From contig NZ_BMQA01000012.1 of NCBI RefSeq assembly GCF_014647875.1, forward strand, positions 153,986 through 217,985: a stretch of 64,000 nucleotides of DNA. The letters are read 5' to 3'. The notes under the pieces are model-generated. The model saw nothing but the letters and a program-made list of their open reading frames with translations. It made no database searches and was not told where the DNA came from. Below, piece by piece: positions 51,196 through 60,095 of this stretch. Every line of letters begins with the position of its first letter. Position 1 is the stretch's first letter. The DNA comes from Streptomyces brasiliensis (GTDB taxonomy: Bacteria; Actinomycetota; Actinomycetes; Streptomycetales; Streptomycetaceae). A program made the position numbers and the translations under genes.

Positions 51196-52200
51196 GTGGA
51201 CGTTTCCATGACCCTGTGGGTCCTGACGGTCGCGGGGCTCGCCGTCCTGATCGCCGTCGACTTCTTCATCGGCCGCAAGCCGCACGATGTGTCGATCAAG
51301 GAGGCAGGCATCTGGACGGTCGTCTGGATCGCCCTGGCCGGGCTCTTCGGCCTCGGGCTGCTCGTCTTCGGCGGCGGACAGCCGGCGGGTGAGTTCTTCG
51401 CCGGCTTCATCACCGAGAAGTCGCTCAGCGTCGACAACCTCTTCGTCTTCGTCCTGATCATGGCGAAGTTCGCGGTGCCCTCGCAGTACCAGCAGCGTGT
51501 GCTCCTGTTCGGCGTGCTCATAGCCCTGGTCCTGCGGGCCGTCTTCATCGCCGCGGGCGCCGCCATCCTCGCCGAATTCTCTTGGGTCTTCTTCCTCTTC
51601 GGCGCCTTCCTGATCTACACCGCCTGGAAGCTGATCCAGGAGGCCCGGGCCGATGGGGAGGACGAGGAGTACGAGGAGGACCGGCTGCTGAAGGCCGCCG
51701 AGCGCAGGTTCGGCGTGGCCGACCGCTACCACGGCACCAAGCTGTGGATCCGGCAGAACGGCAAGCGCGTCATGACGCCCATGCTGGTCGTGATGCTCGC
51801 GATCGGTACGACGGACGTCCTGTTCGCGCTGGACTCCATACCGGCGATCTTCGGCCTGACGCAGGACCCGTACATCGTCTTCACCGCCAACGCCTTCGCG
51901 CTGATGGGCCTGCGGCAGCTGTACTTCCTCATCGGCGGCCTGCTCAAGAAGCTGATCCACCTCTCGTACGGTCTGTCGGTCATCCTCGGCTTCATCGGCG
52001 TCAAGCTGGTGCTGCACGCGCTTCACGAGTCCGGCGTGCACGTCCCGGAGATCAGCATCCCGGTCTCGCTCGCCGTGATCTGCGCGGTCCTGATCGTCAC
52101 CACGGTCACCAGCCTCAAGGCGACCAGGAAGCAGGCGGCGGCCGAAGCGGACCAGGCGCACGTGACGAGCGGAGGCGCGAAGAACAGCATCGACGCCTGA
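51196..52200 (+). CDS. TerC family membrane protein
   Basis: A 334-residue protein with about nine membrane segments. The TerC signatures are present: LFGLGLLVFGGGQPAGEFFAGFITEKSLSVDNLFVFVLIMAKFAVP with the conserved E-K-S-L-S-V-D-N, and IGTTDVLFALDSIPAIFGLTQDPYIVFTANAFALMGLRQLYFL with its paired Asp residues. TerC proteins are linked to tellurite resistance and manganese export. GTG 51196 follows GGAGGTG. The gene is 220 bases after the TerD-FtsK gene and has its own A/T-rich upstream region. Confidence 0.94.
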   Translation: MDVSMTLWVLTVAGLAVLIAVDFFIGRKPHDVSIKEAGIWTVVWIALAGLFGLGLLVFGGGQPAGEFFAGFITEKSLSVDNLFVFVLIMAKFAVPSQYQQRVLLFGVLIALVLRAVFIAAGAAILAEFSWVFFLFGAFLIYTAWKLIQEARADGEDEEYEEDRLLKAAERRFGVADRYHGTKLWIRQNGKRVMTPMLVVMLAIGTTDVLFALDSIPAIFGLTQDPYIVFTANAFALMGLRQLYFLIGGLLKKLIHLSYGLSVILGFIGVKLVLHALHESGVHVPEISIPVSLAVICAVLIVTTVTSLKATRKQAAAEADQAHVTSGGAKNSIDA

Positions 52201-52456
52201 CCGTTCCGGACGTAGAAACAACCAGCCCGGGAACGGCGCGCAGCGCATTGCCGACCGCCGCTCCCGGTGCTTCGTCGAGTGCTGGGCGTTGTACCCCGCC
52301 GTCCTTCACCGGCTGCGACGTTCTGGAGATGACCGAGCTCAGGCAACCGAGCCCGGTATCCCGCCCCACCGGGGGTCCGTGCCGCGCCGGCGCCGGGCCC
52401 CCGGACACCGAAAGGACCGGAATGCGAACCACGTACGCCTCTGCCACGATCGCTGC

Positions 52457-53557
52457 ATGATCACTAGGCTCAGGTCGCTCACCATCCAGTGGACGTTCCT
52501 CGTGCCGGTGCTCGCGGTCGTCCTTCTCGCCCTCACCTGGGGACGCGGTCTTCCCGGCGCCGTCGTCGCGCTGGTGACCGTGGTCCTCGCCGGGTCCGTC
52601 CTGGCCGCCGTCCACCACGCCGAGGTCGTGGCCCACCGCGTCGGGGAACCCTTCGGCTCCCTGGTCCTCGCCATCGCCGTCACGGTCATCGAGGTCGCGC
52701 TGATCGTCACCCTCATGGCCGATGGAGGCGCCAAGAGCGCGACCCTAGCCCGGGACACGGTGTTCGCGGCCGTGATGATCACCTGCAACGGCGTGGTCGG
52801 CCTGTGCCTCCTCGTCGCCTCGCTCCGCCACGGCACCGCCGTCTTCAACCCCGAGGGCACCGGCGCCGCCCTGTCGACCGTCGCCACCCTGTCCACGCTC
52901 AGCCTGGTGCTGCCGACCTTCACCACCAGCAAGCCGGGCCCGGAGTTCTCGGGCCTGCAACTGACCTTCGCCGCACTGTCGTCGTTGATCCTGTACGGCC
53001 TGTTCGTGGCCACGCAGACGGTGCGGCACCGGGACTACTTCCTGCCCATCACCCGGCAGGGCGAGGTCATCACCCTGGACGACCACGCGGCGGCGCCCTC
53101 CGCGCGCACCGCCTGGATCAGCCTCGGCATGCTGGGCCTCGCCCTGGTCGGAGTGGTCGGCCTGGCCAAGGGGGTGTCGCCGACCATCGAGTCCGGCGTG
53201 GAGGCGGCCGGTCTGCATCAAGCCGTCGTCGGTGTCATCATCGCCCTGCTCGTCCTGCTCCCCGAGACGATCGCCGCGCTCCGCTCCGCCCGCCGCGACC
53301 GCGTCCAGACCAGCCTGAACCTCGCCCTCGGCTCGGCGATGGCCAGCATCGGCCTCACCATCCCGGCCGTCGCCCTCGCCTCCGTCTGGCTCTCCGGACC
53401 ACTCGTCCTCGGACTCAGCTCCACCCATATGCTGCTGTTCGCCCTGACGGTGGTGGTCAGCTCCCTGACGGTGGTGCCCGGACGGGCCACGCCGCTGCAG
53501 GGAGGCGTGCATCTGGTGATCTTCGCGGCGTATCTGGAGCTGGCGATCAACCCGTAG
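52457..53557 (+). CDS. ChaA/CaCA-type cation:proton antiporter
   Basis: A 366-residue membrane protein with about 11 helices and the two inverted alpha-repeats of the Ca2+/cation antiporter family: FGSLVLAIAVTVIEVALIVTLM (first, with Glu) and VIIALLVLLPETIAALRSA (second, with Glu). LNLALGSAMASIGLTIPAVALASVW follows the second repeat. It probably exports Ca2+, Na+ or K+ in exchange for protons. ATG 52457 has no ribosome site; CACGAT lies 6 bases upstream, suggesting a leaderless start. Confidence 0.9.
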   Translation: MITRLRSLTIQWTFLVPVLAVVLLALTWGRGLPGAVVALVTVVLAGSVLAAVHHAEVVAHRVGEPFGSLVLAIAVTVIEVALIVTLMADGGAKSATLARDTVFAAVMITCNGVVGLCLLVASLRHGTAVFNPEGTGAALSTVATLSTLSLVLPTFTTSKPGPEFSGLQLTFAALSSLILYGLFVATQTVRHRDYFLPITRQGEVITLDDHAAAPSARTAWISLGMLGLALVGVVGLAKGVSPTIESGVEAAGLHQAVVGVIIALLVLLPETIAALRSARRDRVQTSLNLALGSAMASIGLTIPAVALASVWLSGPLVLGLSSTHMLLFALTVVVSSLTVVPGRATPLQGGVHLVIFAAYLELAINP

Positions 53558-53760
53558 CCGTTGGCGGTCGCACGGGAGCCGTCACCGCGGGCAGCCGGAA
53601 CCCGGGAGCCGGCTCCACCGCCACCACCGGCACCGGACGGGTCTCCGGCAGCAGCGCGAAGCACCCCAGGCTGAGCAGCGCGACCCGACCGCCGTCCCGC
53701 GAGCGAGGCGGCCGCGAGCCGCAGCATGGAGGGGGCCCTTGCGGAGCGTGCGTTGCGCAT
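53547..53760 (-). pseudogene. Frameshifted small exported-protein gene (tentative)
   Basis: From ATG 53758-53760 the frame reads MRNARSARAPSMLRLAAASLAG, a basic N-terminus running into a hydrophobic segment. A second frame continues with GGRVALLSLGCFALLPETRPVPVVAVEPAPGFRLPAV to a stop at 53547. Joined, they would make a small exported or lipid-anchored protein of about 71 residues; separately, neither has a complete signal sequence. The switch would be at about 53690-53700. It overlaps the antiporter end by 11 bases. Confidence 0.4.
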
Positions 53761-53763
53761 GTC

Positions 53764-53806
53764 GCGCCCCCGTAACCCACAGTTACTGTGGGTTACGGGG
53801 GCGCGC
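53764..53806. terminator. Perfect 20-bp hairpin
   Basis: The arms 53764-53783 and 53787-53806 are perfect inverse complements with a three-base loop (TTA). It lies 17 bases after the S66 peptidase stop on the minus strand and is probably its terminator; it also sits directly upstream of the small frameshifted gene. Confidence 0.75.
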
Positions 53807-53822
53807 GGAGGTGAGCGAGGCC

Positions 53823-54869
53823 TCAGTAGGTGACGGTGATGCGCCGGGCCGGGCCGTCGACACGGATCGTGCCGCCGTACGGGATGACGAGTTGGGGATC
53901 GGTGTGGCCGAAGTCCACGTCGAACACCACAGGCATGTCGGGGGCATACATCATCAGCGCGTGCTGTACGGCTTCGCGCTGCTCCGCCGCGTAACGGGCC
54001 GCCTCCGCCGGGCTGTTGGGCCGTTCGAAGGACCAGGTCTTGGCGCGGGCCATGAGCAGTGCGGAGAAACGCCGCAGCAGACCGCGCTCACCGATGTTGC
54101 GCAGGATCCGGAAGACCTCCGTGGCGCTCGGCAGTTCCTCCGAGGTCTCCAGGAACAGCACGCCACCGTCGTACACCGCGAGGTCGTGCGCGATCTCCCG
54201 GTCGGCCATCAGCAGCCAGCCGAGGATCTCCAGGTTGCCGCCCCAACCCCGGCCCTCGACCACCCGGTCCGCGTTCTGCCAGGTCCATCCGGTGCCGGGC
54301 CGGCTCGTCGGCTCCGAGTCGAAGGTGGCCGGGTCGGCCCAGTCCCGGTTGACGTCGTTCCACCGCTCGGCGGGCCGCAGTTCGTAGGCGCCGGAGGTGA
54401 ACAGGGCCGCCTTGAGTGACTCGGCGGTGTGCGGATGCATGGCACCGGGGCGGCCCAGCTCGACCATCACCGAAGCCCCGTGGTAGCCGACGATCCCGGT
54501 GTTGTACAGGAAGGCCAGCAGGTTCGTGTTGTCGCTCAACCCGATGAACGGCTTGGGGTTCGCGCGGATCAACTCCCGGTCCAGCAGCGGCAGCACGGTG
54601 ATCTGGTCGTCGCCGCCGATCGAGGCGATGACCGCCCTGACGTCCGGATCGGCGAACGCCGCGTGGATGTCGGCGGCCCGCTCCCGGGGCGTCGTACCCA
54701 TCTTGCGGGTCGTCGGATACTCGACCGGTTCAAGAGCGAAGTCCTCGCGCAGCCGCCGCAGACCCAGTTCGTACGGGCGCGGAAAGAGCTCTGGCAGGCC
54801 CGCGGACGGCGAAATGACGGCTATGCGGTCACCGGGCGAGGGCTTCGGCGGGTACATGATCGACGTCAT
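53823..54869 (-). CDS. S66 family peptidase (LD-carboxypeptidase / MccF-like)
   Basis: A 348-residue serine peptidase. PPKPSPGDRIAVISPSAGLPELFPRPYELGLRRL is the N-terminal signature, KPFIGLSDNTNLLAFLYNTG carries the catalytic Ser, and VEGRGWGGNLEILGWLLMADREI with the distal FDVDFGHTDPQLVIPYGG supplies Glu and His. Length and the SDNT motif are closer to MccF, which inactivates microcin C-type peptidyl-adenylates, than to cell-wall LdcA; either role is possible. ATG 54869 is preceded by AGGA. Confidence 0.88.
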   Translation of the reverse strand: MTSIMYPPKPSPGDRIAVISPSAGLPELFPRPYELGLRRLREDFALEPVEYPTTRKMGTTPRERAADIHAAFADPDVRAVIASIGGDDQITVLPLLDRELIRANPKPFIGLSDNTNLLAFLYNTGIVGYHGASVMVELGRPGAMHPHTAESLKAALFTSGAYELRPAERWNDVNRDWADPATFDSEPTSRPGTGWTWQNADRVVEGRGWGGNLEILGWLLMADREIAHDLAVYDGGVLFLETSEELPSATEVFRILRNIGERGLLRRFSALLMARAKTWSFERPNSPAEAARYAAEQREAVQHALMMYAPDMPVVFDVDFGHTDPQLVIPYGGTIRVDGPARRITVTY

Positions 54870-54968
54870 TCCTGGAGGGTACGGCCGGGCGCCGCGTTCG
54901 CGCACCGTGATAAACCGGGTCTGAGCAGCGGTCGCCGGCCGACTGCCCTTGACCGGACCGGAGGAACC

Positions 54969-55442
54969 GTGCCCCGTACCCTGGCCAACGCCCCGATCAT
55001 GATTCTCAACGGGCCCAACCTGAACCTGCTCGGCCAGCGCCAGCCCGAGATCTACGGCTCCGACACGCTCGCCGACGTCGAGGCCCTGTGCGTCAAGGCG
55101 GCGGCCGCGCACGGCGGCACGGTGGACTTCCGGCAGTCCAACCACGAGGGCGAGTTGGTCGACTGGATCCACGAGGCACGGCTTCATCACTGCGGGATCG
55201 TCATCAACCCCGGCGCCTACTCGCACACGTCGGTCGCGATTCTGGACGCACTCAACACCTGCGACGGCATGCCGGTACTGGAGGTCCACATCTCCAACAT
55301 CCACCAGCGCGAGTCGTTCCGGCACCACTCCTACGTCTCCCTGCGCGCCGACGGCGTCATCGCGGGATGCGGCGTGCAGGGGTACGTGTTCGGCGTGGAG
55401 AGGGTGGCCGGGCTGCTCGGCGCGACACAGGCGGACGCGTAA
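54969..55442 (+). CDS. aroQ: Type II 3-dehydroquinate dehydratase
   Basis: This 157-residue enzyme converts 3-dehydroquinate to 3-dehydroshikimate. The core motifs are PIMILNGPNLNLLGQRQPEIYG with the catalytic Tyr and flexible-loop Arg, SNHEGELVDWI, VINPGAYSHTSVAILDAL and EVHISNIHQRESFRHHSYVS with the catalytic His. GTG 54969 follows GGAGGAA. No other shikimate gene is adjacent, so it may serve aromatic synthesis or quinate breakdown. Confidence 0.95.
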   Translation: MPRTLANAPIMILNGPNLNLLGQRQPEIYGSDTLADVEALCVKAAAAHGGTVDFRQSNHEGELVDWIHEARLHHCGIVINPGAYSHTSVAILDALNTCDGMPVLEVHISNIHQRESFRHHSYVSLRADGVIAGCGVQGYVFGVERVAGLLGATQADA

Positions 55443-55486
55443 CGGGCGGAGGGCTCGCCGAAAGCGTTGGAAAAGCGAACCCACCT

Positions 55487-56257
55487 CTACAGGCGACCTG
55501 CCTCCACGATCCGCCGCAGGAAGCGCCGCGTGCGCTCCTGCTGCGGCTCGCCGAAGACCTGCTCGGCCGTGCCGCGCTCCAGCACGACACCTCCGTCCAG
55601 AAAACAGACCTGGTCGGCGACGTCGCGGGCGAAGCCCATCTCGTGCGTGGCCAGCACCATGGTCATGCCGTCGTCCTTGAGATCGCGGACGACGGCGAGT
55701 ACTTCGCCCACCAGCTCGGGATCGAGGGCGGCGGTGATCTCGTCGAGCAGCAGCAGCCGGGGACGTACGGCCAGGGCGCGCACGATCGCCACGCGCTGCT
55801 GCTGACCACCGCTCAGCCGGTCCGGGTACGCGTCGTGCCTGTCCCCGAGCCCGAGCCGCTCCAGCAGATCCCGGGCGCGCGCCTCGGCCTCCGCACGGGG
55901 AACTCCGTGCACCCGGCGCGGAGCGAGCGTGATGTTCTGCAGCACGGTCATGTGCGGGAAGAGGTTGTACGCCTGGAAGACCACGCCGACACGGCGGCGC
56001 ACCACGTCCTGGTCGACCCGCGGATCGGTGATCTCCTCGCCGTCCAGCCAGATCGCGCCGTCGTCGATGTCCTCGAGGAGGTTGGCGCAGCGCAGCAGCG
56101 TGGACTTGCCGGAGCCGGAGGCGCCGATCAGCGCGGTCACCGTATGCGGCGCGACCTCCAGATCGACGTCCCTCAGCACGACTGTACCGCCGAAGGCCTT
56201 GCGGACGGACTCCATCCGCAGCACGGGGGAGCCTCCGGTGGCGGACGCGTCGCTCAT
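55487..56257 (-). CDS. Polar amino-acid ABC transporter, ATP-binding subunit
   Basis: A 256-residue GlnQ-type ATPase. Walker A is LIGASGSGKSTLLRCANLLEDID, signature LSGGQQQRVAIVRALA, Walker B LLLLDEITAALDPELVGEVL, and switch His VLATHEMGFARDVAD, which is typical of amino-acid importers. GGAGG precedes ATG 56257. Its start overlaps the permease stop by ATGA, so it is the last gene of a coupled three-gene operon. Confidence 0.95.
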   Translation of the reverse strand: MSDASATGGSPVLRMESVRKAFGGTVVLRDVDLEVAPHTVTALIGASGSGKSTLLRCANLLEDIDDGAIWLDGEEITDPRVDQDVVRRRVGVVFQAYNLFPHMTVLQNITLAPRRVHGVPRAEAEARARDLLERLGLGDRHDAYPDRLSGGQQQRVAIVRALAVRPRLLLLDEITAALDPELVGEVLAVVRDLKDDGMTMVLATHEMGFARDVADQVCFLDGGVVLERGTAEQVFGEPQQERTRRFLRRIVEAGRL

Positions 56258-57180
56258 ATCGATCCTCCCTGGGCCCGCTGCCGGTCCATCCTGGCCGTCA
56301 CCCAGTCCGTGAAGCGGGTCATCGGGATGGTCAGCGCCACGAAGACCAGTCCCGCGACGATGTACGGCGTGTAGTTGAGGCTGCGGCCCACGATGATGTC
56401 CGCGGCGCGCACGGCGTCCACCGCACCGCCGATCGACACCAGCCCCGTGTCCTTCTGGAGCGACACCAGGTCGTTGAGCAACGGCGGTACCTGGCGCCGC
56501 ACGGCCTGCGGCAGCACCACGTGCCGCAGGGTCTGCCGGTTGGTGAGGCCGAGCGAGCGGGCGGCGGCGCGCTGCGAGGGGTGCACCGACTCGATGCCGG
56601 CTCGGAACACCTCCGCGACGTACGCCGAGTACGTCAGCGTCAGCGCCGTGCCGCCCAGCAGCACCGGGTCGACGGTCACGCCCTGCAGGCGTAGCGCCGG
56701 GACGCCCAGCACCACGATCATCAGGTTGATGATCAGCGGCAGTCCGCGGAAGAAGTCGGTGTACGCGGCGGCCAGCACCCGCAGCGGGAAGAACACCGGA
56801 CCGCGCAGAGTGCGCGCGACGGCGATCAGCATGCCGAGGACCAGCACCGCGGCACCGCAGACGAGCAGCAGCCGGACGTTCAGCCACAGCCCTTCGAGGA
56901 CCTTGGGGAGCGCCTCGCGCGCGTACCCCCCGCTGAAGAAGGTCTCCTTGGTCCGCGGCCAGCCGGGCGCGTTGACGACGATCAGATAGAGGACGACACC
57001 GGTGACCAGCGTCGAGAGCGCCGCGATCGCCGTGGCGCGGCGGGCCCTGGCACGCCTGTGGCGCTCCCGCTCGAGCCGCCGCTGCGAGGGGACGTAGCCG
57101 TCCGCCCCGCCGTGGGGTATGTCGTCCTTTCCGCCCGTGTGCTTCCCCTCCTGGCCCGACTCGTCCTTGGCGACGGTCAC
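56254..57180 (-). CDS. Polar amino-acid ABC transporter, permease subunit
   Basis: A 308-residue permease of the HisM/GlnP type with about five membrane segments after a charged 45-residue N-terminus (RRLERERHRRARARRA). The binding-protein-dependent loop is YVAEVFRAGIESVHPSQRAAARSLGLTNRQTLRHVVLPQAVRRQVPPLLNDLVSLQKDTGL. Start GTG 57180 overlaps the binding-protein stop, and its stop overlaps the ATPase start. Confidence 0.94.
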   Translation of the reverse strand: MTVAKDESGQEGKHTGGKDDIPHGGADGYVPSQRRLERERHRRARARRATAIAALSTLVTGVVLYLIVVNAPGWPRTKETFFSGGYAREALPKVLEGLWLNVRLLLVCGAAVLVLGMLIAVARTLRGPVFFPLRVLAAAYTDFFRGLPLIINLMIVVLGVPALRLQGVTVDPVLLGGTALTLTYSAYVAEVFRAGIESVHPSQRAAARSLGLTNRQTLRHVVLPQAVRRQVPPLLNDLVSLQKDTGLVSIGGAVDAVRAADIIVGRSLNYTPYIVAGLVFVALTIPMTRFTDWVTARMDRQRAQGGSI

Positions 57181-58061
57181 TTGAGCACCGGGGCGTCGAC
57201 GGCGTCGGAGAGCCACTGCGTCTCGATCTTCGCCAGGGTACCGTCCTTGCGCAGAGCGTCGACGGCGGTGGTCACGCAGGACGTGATCGCGCTGCCCTTG
57301 TCGAGCACGAGCCCGAACTGCTCCGGTGTACCGCCCTGGTTCTCGAACTGCCCCACGATCTTCGCGTTCGTCACCTCGGCCGCCGTGATGTAGAACGCGG
57401 TCGGCAGGTCGGTGACGATGGCGTCGACCTGACCGTTCTTCAGCGCGGACTTGGCCTGGTCGTTCTTCGCGTACACGGCGGCCTCCTGTTTCGGCTTCAC
57501 CACGTCGGTGATGTAGTCGAGGCTGGTGGTGCCCACCTGGGCGCCCAGCTTGAGGTCCTTGAGGTCCGCGACGCTCGTCGCCTCGGCGGCCTTCTTGCCC
57601 TTCAGTGCGATCACCGCCTGGCGCACGTCGTAGTAGCCGGAAGAGAAGTCCACGGCCTTCTTGCGCTCGGCACTGATCGACACCTGGTTGATGTCGAAGT
57701 CGAAGGTCTTCACTCCAGGTGCGAAGGCCTTGTTGAACGGGACGCTCTGCCACACGACCGCGTCCTTGTCGTAGCCGAGCTGCCGCGCCACGGCGTACGC
57801 GACCGCCGACTCGAAGCCCTTTCCGTTGGCGGGCTTGTCGTCCTTGAACCACGGCTCGTACGCCGGCTCGTCCGTCGCGATCGTCAGCTTGCCGGACGTC
57901 TTGGTCGCCAACTCGCCCTCCGCACACACCGATCCGGTCGAACCGGACGGCTTGGCCGCCGCCTTGTCCTCGGGCTGCGGGGCACAGCCGACGGCGGTGG
58001 CGAGCAGGGCTATGGAAGCTGAGGCGACGGCGCGGCGCAGTGCGCGAGGGGCAGGATGCAT
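57177..58061 (-). CDS. Polar amino-acid ABC transporter, substrate-binding lipoprotein
   Basis: A 294-residue solute-binding protein. A signal peptide ends with the lipobox AVGC (LLATAVGCAPQ), so the mature protein is lipid-anchored at Cys. KLTIATDEPAYEPWFKDDKPANGKGFESAVAYAVARQLGY and VKTFDFDINQVSISAERKKAVDFSSGYYDVRQAVIALKG are typical of family 3 amino-acid binding proteins. The ligand is not readable. It is the first gene of the transport operon; its upstream region carries degenerate repeats. Confidence 0.93.
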   Translation of the reverse strand: MHPAPRALRRAVASASIALLATAVGCAPQPEDKAAAKPSGSTGSVCAEGELATKTSGKLTIATDEPAYEPWFKDDKPANGKGFESAVAYAVARQLGYDKDAVVWQSVPFNKAFAPGVKTFDFDINQVSISAERKKAVDFSSGYYDVRQAVIALKGKKAAEATSVADLKDLKLGAQVGTTSLDYITDVVKPKQEAAVYAKNDQAKSALKNGQVDAIVTDLPTAFYITAAEVTNAKIVGQFENQGGTPEQFGLVLDKGSAITSCVTTAVDALRKDGTLAKIETQWLSDAVDAPVLK

Positions 58062-58556
58062 GGCGGGAGAGTGGCAGCGAACACCCAGATTGTCGAGATC
58101 ACGGCGGTAACTGTCCGCATGGTGGGAACGGGTGTTGCAGCCGTGTGAACGCCCCCTGCGCAGGCCCCCCGCCTGGACCGCCGGTCGAGGGCGGGGATCG
58201 GAGGACCGGCGGCCCATACCGCTCAGGAGCCGTCATCCTGGGCGGGGCTGCTTCCAGTTGACTGCGCAACAACGCAACCCGGGAGCGCGCACTGGGCACC
58301 GGCGCGTGCGAACTGTTCACATGGGGCGCGCGACACGGTGCACGCGCGGGGCACGCACCCGAGACGCGCGTGCCAGGCGTGTGCACCGAAGTCTGCGCGG
58401 AGCGTACGCCGAAAGTCACACGCCCGGTGCACGTCGAGAGTCACGCGCCGGATGCACGCCGAAAGGTGCGCGCTGGGCGTGCGCGCTCACAGCTCGCGCT
58501 CCGAGCACGCCCGACACCACGGTGCACACGCCGACTTACGTGCACGCCGCCGCAAC
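58062..58556. other. Intergenic region with degenerate repeats
   Basis: This 495-base stretch lies upstream of the transport operon and downstream of the MBL gene. It is rich in alternating purine-pyrimidine CGCG and TGCACG sequence and contains the four-unit repeat at 58382-58479. I see no coding gene in it; open frames are Arg/Ala/His-rich artefacts of base composition. The operon promoter should lie in its left part. Confidence 0.5.
58382..58479. repeat. Degenerate tandem repeat, units of 23-27 bases
   Basis: Four consecutive units begin TGCACCGAAG (58382), TACGCCGAAAG (58405), TGCACGTCGAGAG (58428) and TGCACGCCGAAAG (58453), each followed by a G/C-rich half containing CGCG or CACACG. Unit length drifts from 23 to 27 bases. 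It is not a CRISPR array. Confidence 0.5.
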
Positions 58557-59213
58557 TCACCACCCGCGCGCGTGCCACTCCGGCAGGTGGGGACGCTCCG
58601 CGCCCAGCGTGGTGTCGTTGCCGTGGCCCGGGTAGACCCATGTCTCGTCCGGGAGCACGTCGAAGATCTTCGCCTCGACGTCGTGGATCAGGCTGGCGAA
58701 CGCCTTCGGGTCCTTACGCGTGTTGCCGACACCGCCCGGGAAGAGGCAGTCCCCGGTGAAGACGTGCGGGTGGCCGTGCGGGTCGTCGTAGACCAGCGCG
58801 ATCGACCCCGGGGTATGTCCGACCAGGTGGCGCGCGGTGAGTTCGACCTGTCCCACACGGATCACGTCGCCGTCGTCGACGAGGACGTCGGTCGGCACCG
58901 GGATCCCCGTGGCGTCGTCGCGGCCCGCGTACGTACGCGGGCGCGTGGCCGCCACGACCTCGGCCAGGGCCTGCCAGTGGTCGCCGTGCTGGTGCGTGGT
59001 GACGACGGCCGCGATGCCGTCGTCACCGATCATGCCGAGCAGCGTCTGCGCCTCGTTGGCGGCGTCGATCAGCAGCTGCTCGTCCGTGGCCCGGCAGCGC
59101 AGCAGATAGGCGTTGTTGTCCATCGGCCCGACCGCGATCTTGGTGATCATCAGGTCTTTGAGTTCGTGCACGTCCGCCGGTCCGCCGACCGTTACCTCGC
59201 CGCTGTACGTCAT
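58557..59213 (-). CDS. MBL-fold metallohydrolase (glyoxalase II-like)
   Basis: A 218-residue metallo-beta-lactamase-fold hydrolase. Metal ligands are in VVTTHQHGDHWQAL (HxHxDH), VGHTPGSIAL, FTGDCLFPGGVGNT and VYPGHGNDTTLG. This set matches hydroxyacylglutathione-hydrolase-like enzymes; in actinobacteria the thiol partner would be mycothiol, which is inference. TAGGCT lies 7 bases before ATG 59213, suggesting a leaderless message. The mycothiol-type gene upstream on the same strand supports a link. Confidence 0.9.
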   Translation of the reverse strand: MTYSGEVTVGGPADVHELKDLMITKIAVGPMDNNAYLLRCRATDEQLLIDAANEAQTLLGMIGDDGIAAVVTTHQHGDHWQALAEVVAATRPRTYAGRDDATGIPVPTDVLVDDGDVIRVGQVELTARHLVGHTPGSIALVYDDPHGHPHVFTGDCLFPGGVGNTRKDPKAFASLIHDVEAKIFDVLPDETWVYPGHGNDTTLGAERPHLPEWHARGW

Positions 59214-59260
59214 GGCCGCCAGCCTATAGCGGGGGGAGCGGCCCGGGGATCGTGCACGGG

Positions 59261-59950
59261 CTACAGCGGAGGAAGCGCCGGAAGCGTGCCGCCCTTGACC
59301 GTCAGGCCGGAGCCGTCGCGGCGGCCGGCGAGCCAGCCGAGCAGCTCCGCGGCCGTTCCCTCGACCCCGGCCGGACCGCCCGGGGCGCCGCCACCGGTGG
59401 TCCAGATCCGGCCGTCGTCGGCAGTCAGACCGGTCGAGGGCACGTCCTTGTGACCGGCGAAGCGCTCCGCGAGGAAGTCGATCTCCCGTTCCACGAACTC
59501 CGCCGGAAGATCCTCCAGCTCGTACCCGATCCCGAGGTCCACATGGTGCAGCTCCACCTCGGCCCACCGCCGGAACGGCACGCGGGACGCCGAGTCGGTG
59601 ACGCCGTTGCGCAGCTCCACCGTGCGCGACCAGTCCGCCGGTGCGGCACCTGCCTCCAGGAAACGGGCCCCGCTCTCGCGCAGGTCGGTGAGCTGGTCGG
59701 CGAGAGGACGCGGAGCGTCGCGCTCGATGTCGGCGTCCCGGGCGTCGCCGGAGACGTACATGGGACGGCCCTCGAGGACGTTCACGAGTGCGTCCGCATT
59801 ACGGGCGAGGTGGGCGAGGATGTGGCCGCGGGTCCAGCCGGGCAGTCGTGACGGACCGGCCACCGCCGCGTTGTCCAGTGCGGCGACTGCGGTGAGGAGC
59901 CGTTCGGACGCGTCACGTACAGACGCCAGGTCGCGAGCGTGATCAATCAT
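59261..59950 (-). CDS. Maleylpyruvate isomerase-family (mycothiol-dependent type) protein
   Basis: A 229-residue protein of the DinB-like MDMPI family. The N-terminal four-helix bundle has LLTAVAALDNAAVAGPSRLPGWTRGHILAHLARNADALVN and RWAEVELHHVDLGIGYELEDLPAEFVE, with His residues (GHILAHLARN, ELHHVDLG) placed as in the metal site. The C-terminal domain reads TTGGGAPGGPAGVEGTAAELLGWLAGR. It may use mycothiol as cofactor; the substrate is unknown. TAGGGT lies 7 bases before ATG 59950, again a leaderless arrangement. Confidence 0.88.
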   Translation of the reverse strand: MIDHARDLASVRDASERLLTAVAALDNAAVAGPSRLPGWTRGHILAHLARNADALVNVLEGRPMYVSGDARDADIERDAPRPLADQLTDLRESGARFLEAGAAPADWSRTVELRNGVTDSASRVPFRRWAEVELHHVDLGIGYELEDLPAEFVEREIDFLAERFAGHKDVPSTGLTADDGRIWTTGGGAPGGPAGVEGTAAELLGWLAGRRDGSGLTVKGGTLPALPPL

Positions 59951-60095
59951 GGCGCCGACCCTAGACCCGCCACTCCTTCGGGTGAAGGTGACGAACCGGC
60001 CCCGCAAATCGAATGCACGTGCTATATCGTCGGGGGCGGCGTCGGGCATGCTGGATGGCCGGGGATTGTTTACGCATCCAGGAATCCGACCGGCG

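Noticed and set aside
58382..58479. CRISPR array
   Set aside because: Units are degenerate, contiguous and unequal, with no distinct spacers and no cas genes.
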